Part shown: one piece after another, positions 44,924 through 53,586 of the stretch
How the letters are laid out: each line of letters begins with the position of its first letter
Numbering within the stretch: the stretch's first letter is position 1
Assembly: GCF_003111685.1 (NCBI RefSeq)
Contig: NZ_CP022189.1
Location: 822,001-886,000 of the forward strand
DNA: 64,000 bases
Direction of reading: 5' to 3'
From: Alloyangia pacifica
GTDB lineage: Bacteria > Pseudomonadota > Alphaproteobacteria > Rhodobacterales > Rhodobacteraceae
Made by a program: the position numbers and the translations under genes
Notes under the pieces: generated by a model
The model's input: the letters and a program-made list of their open reading frames with translations, nothing else
Told to the model about the DNA's origin: nothing
Database searches by the model: none

Positions 44924-45874
44924 ATGATCAGCCGGGCGCAGACCCGGGCAGGGCATCCGGCCGGGGTGCCGGCACACCTGGCAGACGAGGCAGCAGTGAC
45001 CGCAGGCGCGATCCACCATTCGTTTCTACGTGCGCCCGCGCTCGCGGCAGCGCTTGCGCTTGCGCTGATCACCGGGCCGCTGCCGGCCGAGACCCCGCCA
45101 CCCTTTCCCGAGTTCTCGGCCAAGCGTGTGACCCCGCCGAAACCGGGCGCGACGAAGCGCATCACCGTGCAGATCGCGCCGCCGCCGCCGAAACCCCTGC
45201 CGCTGCCGCAGGCTGGCGCCGAAGCCGCGCCCATCCCCGGCAGTATCCCCGGCAGCCCCCCGGGGCGCGCCGAGGGGGCGGGCAGCTACGCCTGGTTCTG
45301 GCAGGCGGTCTCTCCGGAGCTCTCGGCCTCCGGGCCGGGACGGCTCGAGCCGGCGCTGCTCAGCCTCGGCAAACCGCCGCAGGGGGCCGGGGTGGGGGCG
45401 CCACGGTTGCAGCAGCTGCAGGATATGGCGGCGGGCTATGGCCTCGAGCTGCTCAAGGCCACGGTGGGCACCCGCGTCTCGCCGGCGCTGGCACTGGCGG
45501 TCATGGCGGTGGAGTCGGGTGGACGCAGCGATGCGGTCAGCCGGGCAGGGGCGCAGGGCCTCATGCAGCTCATGCCCGCGACCGCCGCGCGCTTCGGCGT
45601 CGCCAACGCGCTCGATCCGGTGCAGAACATCCGCGGCGGCGTTGCCTTCCTCGACTTCCTCATGGAGCGCTTCGACGGCGATCCGATCCTTGTTCTGGCG
45701 GGCTACAACGCCGGAGAGAATTCGATCCCGCAATACCAGGGCGTTCCGCCCTACGCCGAGACCCGCGACTATGTCCCCAAGGTGCTCGCCGCCTTCACCG
45801 TCGCCAAGGGACTGTGCCTCACCCCGCCGCAGCTGCTCTCCGACGGCTGCGTCTTCCGTGTCTCAGCCAACTGA
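44924..45874 (+). CDS. Lytic transglycosylase (SLT domain)
   Basis: A 316-residue periplasmic protein. After a signal peptide (hydrophobic core ALAAALALALITG, cleavage near LPAET) comes a Pro-rich linker, then the SLT fold. The catalytic Glu is in VMAVESGGR, followed by AGAQGLMQLMPATAARFGV and VLAGYNAGE. It cuts peptidoglycan glycan strands and may open the wall for the neighbouring Tad machine. The start is uncertain: ATG 44,924 gives a long N-region; a GTG at 44,996 after GACGAGG gives a neater signal peptide. Confidence 0.87.
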   Translation: MISRAQTRAGHPAGVPAHLADEAAVTAGAIHHSFLRAPALAAALALALITGPLPAETPPPFPEFSAKRVTPPKPGATKRITVQIAPPPPKPLPLPQAGAEAAPIPGSIPGSPPGRAEGAGSYAWFWQAVSPELSASGPGRLEPALLSLGKPPQGAGVGAPRLQQLQDMAAGYGLELLKATVGTRVSPALALAVMAVESGGRSDAVSRAGAQGLMQLMPATAARFGVANALDPVQNIRGGVAFLDFLMERFDGDPILVLAGYNAGENSIPQYQGVPPYAETRDYVPKVLAAFTVAKGLCLTPPQLLSDGCVFRVSAN

Positions 45875-45997
45875 GCAGGGCCGCCCCCGTCTCCTAGGTC
45901 GACATGCCCCGGGAGAGGCGTGCGCAGCGCGACAGTGGCGGAGACGTCCATATCCCGGCTCTCGACGCCGCGCCCGCGATCCCGCATAACCTCGCGC

Positions 45998-48463
45998 ATG
46001 CAAAAACTGCCCATCGACGCCGCCCTTCCCGAGCTCATCTCCGCCCTGCGCGCGCAGGGCCGCGCCGTGCTGCAGGCACCGCCGGGCGCGGGCAAGACCA
46101 CCCGGGTGCCGCTCGCCATGCTCGAGGCCGGGCTGACGCCGGGCCGCATCGTCATGCTCGAGCCGCGCCGGCTTGCCGCCCGCGCTGCCGCCACGCGCAT
46201 GGCAGAGACGCTGGGCGAGGCCCCGGGCGAGACCGTCGGCTACCGCATCCGCGGCGAGAGCAAGACCTCGAAGGCGACCCGCATCGAGGTGGTGACAGAG
46301 GGCATCCTCACCCGGATGATCCAGTCCGACCCCGATCTGCCCGGTGTCGGCGCGGTGATCTTCGACGAATTCCACGAGCGTTCGCTCAACGCCGACTTTG
46401 GTCTCGCGCTCTGCCTCGAGATTGCCGGGGCGCTGCGCGACGATCTTCTCCTGCTCGCCATGTCCGCCACGCTCGACGCGGGTCCCGTTGGCGAGTTGAT
46501 GCAGGCGCCGGTCATTACCTCCGAGGGCCGCAGCTTCCCGGTCGAGCCGCGCTGGCTCGAGCGCTCGGTGCCGAAGACCCAGCGCTTCGAGCAGGCCATG
46601 GCCGATCTCATCGTGCAGGCGGCCTCCGAGACCGAGGGAGGGCTGCTGGCCTTCCTGCCGGGCGAAGGCGAGATCCGCCGCACCGAGGGGCTGCTCAAGG
46701 GCCGCTTGTCCAAGGACGTCACCATACGTCCGCTCTTCGGTGCCATGGAGTTCGCCGCGCAGCGCGCTGCGATCCGCCCCGAGCCGCCGGGATCCGGCAC
46801 CCGCAAGCTGGTGCTCGCCACCTCCATCGCCGAGACCTCGCTGACCATCGAGGACATCCGCGTGGTGATCGACGGCGGCCGTGCCCGGCGCGCCCGCTTC
46901 GATCCCGGCTCGGGCATGTCGCGGCTGGTGACGGAGAAGGTCACCCGCGCCGAGGCCACCCAGCGCGCGGGCCGCGGTGGCCGCGTCGCCGAGGGGATCG
47001 CCTACAAGCTCTGGACCCGGGGCGAGGAAGGGGCGCTGCACGCCTTCCCCCCCGCCGAGATCGAGACCGCCGATCTTGCCGGGCTGGCGCTGGAGCTGGC
47101 GCTCTGGGGTGCCACGCCCGAGGAGCTGCCGTTCCTCACCGCGCCCCACCCAGGCGCCTTTGCCGAGGCGCAGGCGCTGCTGACGATGCTCGGCGCGCTC
47201 GACGCGCAAGGGCGTATCACCGCCCATGGCCGCCAGCTCGCCCGGCTGCCGCTGCACCCGCGGCTGGCGCATATGCTCAGCCTCGCCGGTCCCGAGGCCG
47301 CGCCGCTCGCCGCGCTGCTGGCCGAGCGCGACCCGCTGCGCGGCGCCCCGTCCGACCTCAGCTACCGCCTCGAGGCCATCCGAGACCTGCGCCGTTTCAC
47401 CGAAAGCCGCCCCTTCGAGGTGACCCGCGCCGCGCTCGATCGGATCAAGCAGGAGACCAGGCGGCTCGCGCGCGCCGCTGGCGCAGGGCAGGCTGCCGAG
47501 AACGGCGAGCGGCTCTCGCCAGCCGCGCAGGCCGCGCTCGCCTATCCCGACCGCATCGGGCTACGCCGCAAGGGCGATGCGCCGCGCTACCAACTCTCCG
47601 GCGGCAAGGGCGCGGTGATGGACGAGGCCGACCCGCTGGCGCAGACCCGGCTCATCGTGGTGACGGACACCGACGGCAACCCGCGCGAGGCGCGCATCCG
47701 CCAGGCCATCCCCATCGCCGAGTCCGAGCTGCGCGCGCTCTTCTCCGAGCAAATCGGCTGGCACGAGGTCTGCGAATGGTCGAGGCGGGACCGTAGGGTC
47801 ATCGCCCGGCGGCAGGAGCGCTTCGGCGTGCTGGCGCTCGATGACCGGCAGTGGAAAGATGCGCCCGCCGAGGCAATCTCCCGCGCAATGCTGGACGGGG
47901 TGCGCGACCTGGGCATCCCGCTCTCCGATGCTGCCCGCCGGTTCTGCGCCCGTGTCGAGATCGGCCGCGCCGCCGGGCTCGACTTGCCGGATATGGGTCC
48001 CGAGGCGCTGATGGCCGGGATCGAGGACTGGCTGCTGCCTTTCCTGGACGGCGTGAAAAGCGTCGAGGACTGGAAGCGCTTCGACCTGCTTCCCGCCCTG
48101 CGGTCCCGGCTCGACTGGGGGCAGATGCAGGCGCTTGACGCCAAGGTTCCGGGCAAGTTCACCACGCCGCTCGGGCGCGAGATTCCGATCGACTACTCGG
48201 GCGAGCACCCCGAGATCACGCTGCGCATCCAGGAGATGTTCGGCCAGCGCACACACCCGATGGTTGGCAAGGTGCCGCTGCGGGTCACGCTGCTCTCGCC
48301 AGCCCGCCGACCGGTGCAGACCACCATGGACTTGCCGGGCTTCTGGGCGGGCTCCTATGCCGACGTGCGCAAGGACATGAAGGCGCAGTACCCGCGCCAC
48401 CCCTGGCCCGAGGACCCACGCGAGGCCGACCCCACGCTCCGCGCCAAGCCCCGCGGCACGTGA
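45998..48463 (+). CDS. hrpB: ATP-dependent RNA helicase HrpB
   Basis: An 821-residue DEAH-type helicase. Walker A is QAPPGAGKTTRVP (residues about 28-40), the DExH box is VIFDEFHERS, motif III is MSATLD and motif VI is QRAGRGGRV. The HrpB-specific C-terminal domain ends with PVQTTMDLPGFWAGSYADV and HPWPEDP. Bacterial HrpB is thought to act on RNA, but its task is not well defined. The start at 45,998 gives the usual length; the frame is open 26 codons upstream. Confidence 0.96.
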   Translation: MQKLPIDAALPELISALRAQGRAVLQAPPGAGKTTRVPLAMLEAGLTPGRIVMLEPRRLAARAAATRMAETLGEAPGETVGYRIRGESKTSKATRIEVVTEGILTRMIQSDPDLPGVGAVIFDEFHERSLNADFGLALCLEIAGALRDDLLLLAMSATLDAGPVGELMQAPVITSEGRSFPVEPRWLERSVPKTQRFEQAMADLIVQAASETEGGLLAFLPGEGEIRRTEGLLKGRLSKDVTIRPLFGAMEFAAQRAAIRPEPPGSGTRKLVLATSIAETSLTIEDIRVVIDGGRARRARFDPGSGMSRLVTEKVTRAEATQRAGRGGRVAEGIAYKLWTRGEEGALHAFPPAEIETADLAGLALELALWGATPEELPFLTAPHPGAFAEAQALLTMLGALDAQGRITAHGRQLARLPLHPRLAHMLSLAGPEAAPLAALLAERDPLRGAPSDLSYRLEAIRDLRRFTESRPFEVTRAALDRIKQETRRLARAAGAGQAAENGERLSPAAQAALAYPDRIGLRRKGDAPRYQLSGGKGAVMDEADPLAQTRLIVVTDTDGNPREARIRQAIPIAESELRALFSEQIGWHEVCEWSRRDRRVIARRQERFGVLALDDRQWKDAPAEAISRAMLDGVRDLGIPLSDAARRFCARVEIGRAAGLDLPDMGPEALMAGIEDWLLPFLDGVKSVEDWKRFDLLPALRSRLDWGQMQALDAKVPGKFTTPLGREIPIDYSGEHPEITLRIQEMFGQRTHPMVGKVPLRVTLLSPARRPVQTTMDLPGFWAGSYADVRKDMKAQYPRHPWPEDPREADPTLRAKPRGT

Positions 48464-48551
48464 CCTGTCGCTTCGTCTCTTTCCAAAAAGGTTCTCTTCC
48501 CAAATAGGCCGGGGGGTGTAAGCGCAGGCCAAGAGCGGGCACCGGCACCAA

Positions 48552-48584
48552 AAATTTTTGGGGGTGTCCGCAAACCGTGTTGGT
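48552..48584 (+). repeat. Left target duplication and left inverted end of the transposon
   Basis: AAATTTTT (48,552-48,559) is the left copy of the 8-bp duplication. The 25-bp inverted end follows at 48,560-48,584, beginning GGGGGTGTCCGC; its partner at the right end differs only in the outermost base. Confidence 0.8.
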
Positions 48585-48632
48585 CCTCTATGCGGGGCCA
48601 AGCAGCCATTTTTTCTGGGTGCAAGGTTCGGC

Positions 48633-48975
48633 TTAGCCGGTGAAGAAAATGCGGAGCAGCAGGTAGGCGCCCACGCCCCGGCCCAGCACATCGATGTTGA
48701 GGCATGCTTGCCGACACATTCGTTTCTCCAGAGAGCAACTGAACGGCAAGCATGCCCAACATCGTCTGCCGGGCGGTATCAAGCACGTGTTGCAGACCGG
48801 AAGCGCCACGCCGATTTGAGGGCAAGTGCCCAAGAACAAGAGGCACAAATCCGAAGAGGAAAACGGACCTGGCGGCCAGTGCGATCAGCGGCACCATTGT
48901 CGCGGGCGCATCGAACGCAATAAGCCGATAAACAGCGGCACACTTACCATCCTCCAAACCCCGAGGATCTGCAGC
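48633..48975 (-). pseudogene. Frameshifted small membrane-protein fragment
   Basis: One minus frame reads a membrane-like segment (MVPLIALAARSVFLFGFVPL, then LPSNRRGASGLQHVLDTAR and MLGMLAVQLLSG). A second minus frame carries on with LGRGVGAYLLLRIFFTG and a stop at 48,633-48,635. Joining them needs a frameshift near 48,720. The family is not recognised. It sits inside the left arm of the transposon, between the left end and the transposase relic. Confidence 0.4.
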
Positions 48976-48977
48976 CA

Positions 48978-49159
48978 AAGAGGTGCGCGCCGCCGCGGTC
49001 GGCGACGGTGAGAATGAGGAGCTGCCACTTCGAGAGGCCTCGCATCGTTTTCAGCCGTCGCGAAATCCTCCCACTTGGGGCGGGGCGTCCGCGCGACCTT
49101 CTTCGGATCTGCGACGTGCCGGACCCATTCGCGAGAACCCTTGCGCGATTCCCGCTGGC
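48978..49159 (-). pseudogene. Internal fragment of an IS1595-type transposase
   Basis: About 180 bases closely match 52,871-53,056, the central part of the intact transposase gene, in the same minus orientation, with scattered substitutions and small gaps. The 5' and 3' parts are gone. So the left arm once held a second copy of the element, and the present unit grew by insertion and deletion between copies. Confidence 0.8.
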
Positions 49160-49258
49160 AACCTGATATCTGACTTACTCACCAGCCGGAGAGCGGCTCC
49201 CATCTTCTTCGAAGATTCTCGAAATTCCGCTTGACCGCCCTGTGCTCGACGCCTAACT

Positions 49259-49269
49259 TATTTCCATGA
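49259..49269. promoter_or_regulatory. Candidate ArsR operator 1 (TATTTCCATGA)
   Basis: This 11-bp sequence overlaps the arsR-type start codon and recurs exactly at 49,610-49,620 before the flavoprotein gene. With the following bases it forms a loose inverted repeat (TATTTC...GAAATA, 49,259-49,280). Position and duplication suggest an operator for the encoded repressor. Confidence 0.45.
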
Positions 49270-49598
49270 ACATCGAAATAGCATCGCGTCAGCTTGAAGC
49301 ACTTGGGAACGACACGCGTCTCGGGATCTACCGGACACTGGTCCGTGCTGGCATGGGAGGGCTCTCAGTCGGTCAGATCCAGGATCGCGTTGGTCTTCCG
49401 GCCTCCACCCTGTCGCACCACCTCAAGCGGCTTGTCGATCAGGGTCTCGTCCGGCAGGAGCGATCGGGGACGAGCCTGATCTGTCACGCCGAATACCCGG
49501 CAATGAGCGCACTGATCGGCTTCCTCTCGGACGAATGCTGTGCCGATGAATGTGGAGCCAAGACCAGCCGTCCCGAAGCGTTGCCCGCTGAGGACTGA
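49266..49598 (+). CDS. ArsR/SmtB-family metalloid-responsive repressor
   Basis: A 110-residue winged-helix repressor with the recognition helix in LPASTLSHHLKRLVDQGLV (about residues 44-62). Near the C-terminus Cys91, Cys92 and Cys96 (ECCADEC) form a cluster like the As(III) site of AfArsR-type regulators (there C95, C96, C102). It lacks the CVC box in the recognition helix of plasmid R773 ArsR. Binding of arsenite or another thiolate-loving metal would release DNA. It is the first passenger gene of the transposon, 37 bases before the flavoprotein gene. Confidence 0.92.
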   Translation: MNIEIASRQLEALGNDTRLGIYRTLVRAGMGGLSVGQIQDRVGLPASTLSHHLKRLVDQGLVRQERSGTSLICHAEYPAMSALIGFLSDECCADECGAKTSRPEALPAED

Positions 49599-49609
49599 GT
49601 TTTACCCAA

Positions 49610-49620
49610 TATTTCCATGA
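49610..49620. promoter_or_regulatory. Candidate ArsR operator 2 (TATTTCCATGA)
   Basis: Exact second copy of the 11-bp sequence at the arsR-type start, in the 37-bp gap before the flavoprotein gene. Similar context (CCCAATATTTCCATGATACC) supports shared control of both genes. Confidence 0.45.
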
Positions 49621-49635
49621 TACCGGAAGGATGGA

Positions 49636-51066
49636 ATGATGTCTGATCTCAAAAAACTGCCCGTCGCGGTGATCGGCGCTGGCCCGGTAGGGCTCGCCGC
49701 AGCCGCCCACCTTCTGTCGCGTGGGATGGAGCCGCTGGTCTTCGAGCGCGGGGCAACCATCGGGTCGACTGTCGCAGAATGGGCCCATGTGCGTGTCTTC
49801 TCGCCCTGGGAATACAACGTCGACAGCGCCGCACGCCGCCTTCTCGAGGCGGGCGGATGGACCATGCCTGATCCGAAGCACCTGCCCACCGGGGGCGAAT
49901 TGATCGCGGACTACCTCGGGCCTCTCGCCGCACATCCCGACGTCGTCCCGCATCTGCGCCTCGGCGCGACCGTCACGGGGGTCACCCGCCAGGGCCATTC
50001 CAAGCTTTCCAGCTTCGGACGGGACGAGGCCCCATTCATCGTACTCTGGACCGATGCGTCAGGGACCCGGAACCGCACGATGGCACGCGCCGTGATCGAT
50101 GCGTCCGGCACATGGGTCAAGCCGAACCCGATCGGGATTGACGGACTTCCGGTCGAAGGTGAGATCGAGGCCGGGGATCGCATTGCCTACGGCATCCCGG
50201 ATGTTCTCGGAGCGGCCCGGCCCGACCATGCCGGCCGACATACCCTGGTGATCGGCGCCGGACATTCCGCGATCAACGCGGCGCTCGACCTGATGGAGCT
50301 TCAGGAACAGGCGCCAGGCACCCGCATCACCTGGGGGACGCGTTCCGGTGGCATCGAGCGGATTCTCGGCGGAGGTCTGGGGGACGAATTGCCGGGGCGC
50401 GGTCGGCTGGGACTTCGCGCGGCAGAGGCCGTGCGGTCCGGGCGTGTGACGTTCCGATCGCCATTCGTAGTCGATTCCATCGTGCGCACAGGCGACACCC
50501 TCAGTGTCTCAGGGACTGAAGACGACCGGCCTGTGCGCTTTGAAGTCGATCGCATCGTCGTCGCAACCGGCTTCCGCCCCGACCTGTCCATCCTGTCTGA
50601 ACTTCGTCTATCGCTCGATCCCATTGTCGAGGCGACACCTGCTCTCGCACCCTTGATTGACCCCAACCTGCATTCCTGTGGGACGGTGCGCCCACATGGT
50701 GTGGTCGAACTGATCCAGCCGGAGAAGGACTTCTACATCGTCGGCATGAAGTCCTACGGCCGTGCGCCGACCTTCCTGATGACCACGGGCTATGAGCAGG
50801 TCCGATCTGTCGTTGCCGAACTGGCCGGCGATCCCGTTGCGGCGCGCGAAGTGCGACTCAAGCTGCCGGAAACCGGCGTCTGCAAAGTGTCCTCCGGCCC
50901 GGTAGCCTCGGCATGCTGTGCGCCAGCACCTGCGGATAGCGGATGCTGCGGCGGGGCGCCGAAGGCAGACACCTCCGCCTGCTGTGCCGATGATGAGAGC
51001 GCGAAGGCCGAGGGCAAGTCCGGCTGCGGGTGCGGCACGAAGAGCGCGTCTGAGCTGACAGCATGA
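49636..51066 (+). CDS. FAD/NAD(P)-binding flavoprotein with Cys-rich C-terminal tail
   Basis: A 476-residue two-domain flavoprotein. The FAD motif is VAVIGAGPVGLAAAAHLL (residues about 10-27), the second dinucleotide motif TLVIGAGHSAINAALDLM (near 200), and VDRIVVATGFRPD is the typical ATG motif. The last 55 residues hold CC-CC-CC and CGC clusters (ASACCAPAP, SGCCGG, SACCAD, GCGCG), which suggests a soft-metal or metalloid-binding tail. It resembles ArsO-type proteins found in ars operons, whose reaction is not settled. It overlaps the MFS gene by four bases. Confidence 0.88.
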   Translation: MMSDLKKLPVAVIGAGPVGLAAAAHLLSRGMEPLVFERGATIGSTVAEWAHVRVFSPWEYNVDSAARRLLEAGGWTMPDPKHLPTGGELIADYLGPLAAHPDVVPHLRLGATVTGVTRQGHSKLSSFGRDEAPFIVLWTDASGTRNRTMARAVIDASGTWVKPNPIGIDGLPVEGEIEAGDRIAYGIPDVLGAARPDHAGRHTLVIGAGHSAINAALDLMELQEQAPGTRITWGTRSGGIERILGGGLGDELPGRGRLGLRAAEAVRSGRVTFRSPFVVDSIVRTGDTLSVSGTEDDRPVRFEVDRIVVATGFRPDLSILSELRLSLDPIVEATPALAPLIDPNLHSCGTVRPHGVVELIQPEKDFYIVGMKSYGRAPTFLMTTGYEQVRSVVAELAGDPVAAREVRLKLPETGVCKVSSGPVASACCAPAPADSGCCGGAPKADTSACCADDESAKAEGKSGCGCGTKSASELTA

Positions 51067-52241
51067 CCGGCGTCGCCCGGATGAGAACGGTTTCGGCCCT
51101 TGGCGTGATCGAGATCTTCGCCTGGGGAACGAGCTTCTACCTGATCGCGGTTCTGGCTGGTCCGATCGCGGCCGAAACAGGCTGGTCAGGGGCCATCGTC
51201 TCGAGCGGGGTCTCCATTGGCCTTCTGGTCTCCGGCCTGTCAGCGACCTTCGTCGGCAAGTTGATCGAAGCGCATGGCGGGCGCCTTGTGCTCGCCGCGG
51301 GAATGGTGTTGCTGGCCTGTGGGCTGGCGCTTCTCGGGCTTTCTCGCAGCCTTCCGGCCTACTACCTCGCCTGGGCGGTGATGGGCGGAGGTATGGCTTG
51401 CGGTCTCTATGATGCCGCGTTCTCGACTCTCGGCCGGATCTTCGGTCGTGATGCCCGTTCCGCGATCACTCAGCTGACCCTCTGGGGCGGGTTCGCGAGC
51501 ACCGTCTGCTGGCCCCTCTCGGCCTGGCTGGTCGAGAACGTGGGTTGGCGCTCCGCCTGCTTCGCCTACGCCGGATTCCATCTGGCCGTCAGCCTACCGC
51601 TGGCGCTCCTCGCGCTTCCGCGTGCGGTCAGGCCAATGACCAGCGGGCCAAGGCAGCAGGTGACGCTTGCAGACCCGGTTCCCGTGACCGACTTGCGCTT
51701 CGTCTGCCTCGCAACGTCCGGGGTCGTGCTCGCGATGCTTTCCACGATCTGGTCGGTGCATTTCGTGACGATCCTCACGGCCTCAGGCTACACGATCGCC
51801 GCGGCGATCGGCATCGGCACCCTCATCGGGCCCGCGCAGGTCGGAGCGCGGGTTCTGGAGATGATGGGGCGCGGGAGGCATCATCCGGTCTGGACGATGC
51901 TGGCTGCCACCACTGCCGTCTTCGCAGGGTTCCTCGGTCTTCTCCTGGGCATGCCTGCCGCCATCGCCATGATCGCCTATGGGGCCGGCAATGGACTCTG
52001 GTCGATTGCCCGAGGCGCATTGCCGTTGTCAGTGTTCGGCTCGGAAGGCTACGCACGCACCATGGGGCGACTTGCGACGCCGATGCTGATCTCATCCGCC
52101 GCTGCCCCATCCGTCGGTGCATGGATGATCGACGTGCTGGGCGCCGAGACAATGCTTGGCATCATGGCGACGGTTGCGATCGTGCCGCTGGCCCTGGCGC
52201 TGGCGCTCCATCGACTGAAAGGACAGGTCGCCCCCGTCTGA
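51063..52241 (+). CDS. MFS transporter of the ArsR-linked cassette
   Basis: A 392-residue, 12-helix major facilitator protein with a short N-terminus and a GLLVSGLSATFVGKLIEAHG loop like motif A. Start overlaps the flavoprotein stop by four bases, so the two are co-translated. In an ArsR-led passenger set it is probably the efflux pump for the toxic compound or for the product of the flavoprotein. It does not look like ArsB, Acr3 or ArsP, the known arsenic pumps, so a new type is possible. Confidence 0.88.
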   Translation: MTGVARMRTVSALGVIEIFAWGTSFYLIAVLAGPIAAETGWSGAIVSSGVSIGLLVSGLSATFVGKLIEAHGGRLVLAAGMVLLACGLALLGLSRSLPAYYLAWAVMGGGMACGLYDAAFSTLGRIFGRDARSAITQLTLWGGFASTVCWPLSAWLVENVGWRSACFAYAGFHLAVSLPLALLALPRAVRPMTSGPRQQVTLADPVPVTDLRFVCLATSGVVLAMLSTIWSVHFVTILTASGYTIAAAIGIGTLIGPAQVGARVLEMMGRGRHHPVWTMLAATTAVFAGFLGLLLGMPAAIAMIAYGAGNGLWSIARGALPLSVFGSEGYARTMGRLATPMLISSAAAPSVGAWMIDVLGAETMLGIMATVAIVPLALALALHRLKGQVAPV

Positions 52242-52540
52242 GGTTGGCAAAGGCTACAAGCGTCCACAGGCCGCGAGGGCTTGAGAGTTCCACAAGACCG
52301 GCAGGGCTGTGGACGTCCAGGAACCGCTCGGGTTCGTACCGATCCTCGAACTTCCGCCAGAGCGGCGACCCATGGTAGACTCACGGCCGGTCCAGCACGC
52401 GCCTCGATGCCGAACGGCGCGAACTGCCGATCCTCCTCTGTATCGCGCACAAGTACTTCCACACCGAGCAAGAGTTAGAGCGTGCCGTGGAGAATCTCCG
52501 CGCGCTCATCTGACCATGCAATATCTGTGGATGCCGCCAT
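52242..52540. other. Gap between the cassette and the transposase
   Basis: No intact gene. One plus-strand frame ends LLCIAHKYFHTEQELERAVE-NLRALI then stop at 52,510-52,512, which faintly resembles the C-terminus of class V aminotransferases (HYYNTEEEID type). The frame is closed by a stop about 45 codons upstream. It may be a gene scrap trapped in the transposon. Confidence 0.3.
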
Positions 52541-53527
52541 TCATGCGCGGACAGTCTCCGCCGGGCGCATACCCGCCAGCCGCACCTCCAGCCAGCGGAT
52601 GTAGCCGCTGAGGTTCTTCGTGGCTGGTCCGCAGAAGGGCCCGATGAATCTTTTGTAGCGAGCATGGAGCGAGTTCACGTTCTGGATGTGATAGCAGCCT
52701 GAGGCCACTCGCGTGCCGGGCTTGCTGCCCACCACGAAGTGCTCAAGACCGGCTGCTGCTGCGAGGTTCTTGTAGCCGTTGGCACCGTCGGAACAGAGTA
52801 CGGCATCGTTCGGAACCAGCGGCTTCATGGCGCGCTCGAGCGTCACGCTCTTTCGGTTCGGCAGGCGTCGGAAGAGGCGCGCGCCGCCTCGGTCAGCGAC
52901 GGTGAGTATGGGGAGCTGCCACTTCGAGAGGCCTCGCATCATCTTCAGCCCCTGTGTCGTGAAGTCCTCCCACCTGGGGCGGGGCGGCGGTGCAACCTTC
53001 TTCGGATCTGCGAAGTGCCGGACCCATTCACGAGAACCCTTGCGCGATTCCCGCTGGAAGGTCTCATCCGCCTCCACGATCCCGGAGAAGCTCACGGTTG
53101 AGCTGCTGCCGATGATGGAAAACACCAGCATCCGCCAACGCCAGACCGTGTATTTGTTGAGTCCCAACTGCCGCGCGAGCTTGCGCACCGACTGAGGCGC
53201 GGCGGCACCCAGCATGTCCTGCAGCGCGACCATGAACAGGTCCGGGCGATGGAGCCGGCCAATGGCGCTGCCCGTTCTTCCCGAATAGGTTTTCCGGCAG
53301 CCCGTGCAGCGGTAGCGCTGGACCTTGGTCCGGGTGCGGCCCCACTTCTGTCGGCGCTCGTCGCCGCAGAAGGGGCACTTGTCATCTTGGATAGTCCGTG
53401 CTTCGATCTCCGAGATCGCCTCGGTCTTCCGTCGGAGATCCCTGATCTTCGACTGGGCGTCCTCGATCTGGGCCGGGTTCAGGCGGTCGAGGGCATCGAG
53501 AAACCGGCGAAAGTCGTGGTGCAGCAT
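52541..53527 (-). CDS. IS1595-family (ISXO2-like) transposase
   Basis: A 328-residue DDE-type transposase. The N-terminus carries a zinc-ribbon (CPFCG at about residues 52-56 and CTGC about 20 later). A helix-turn-helix follows (ARQLGLNKYTVWRWRM). The ISXO2-type catalytic domain begins with IVEADETFQRESRKG (first Asp), then LCSDGANGYKNLA (second Asp), and HIQNVNSLHARYKRFI toward the third acidic position. The start at 53,527 follows GGAGGAT; an ATG six codons upstream is also open. It seems intact and lies beside the right end. Confidence 0.94.
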   Translation of the reverse strand: MLHHDFRRFLDALDRLNPAQIEDAQSKIRDLRRKTEAISEIEARTIQDDKCPFCGDERRQKWGRTRTKVQRYRCTGCRKTYSGRTGSAIGRLHRPDLFMVALQDMLGAAAPQSVRKLARQLGLNKYTVWRWRMLVFSIIGSSSTVSFSGIVEADETFQRESRKGSREWVRHFADPKKVAPPPRPRWEDFTTQGLKMMRGLSKWQLPILTVADRGGARLFRRLPNRKSVTLERAMKPLVPNDAVLCSDGANGYKNLAAAAGLEHFVVGSKPGTRVASGCYHIQNVNSLHARYKRFIGPFCGPATKNLSGYIRWLEVRLAGMRPAETVRA

Positions 53528-53586
53528 GGGTATCCTCCGCGTCAAGAGCCGAGTGATATAGGCCCATCTGCGAAATCACGAAGCGC

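Noticed and set aside
52400..52512. C-terminus of a class V aminotransferase
   Set aside because: Only about 20 residues resemble the family and the frame is closed upstream; too little to call a gene.
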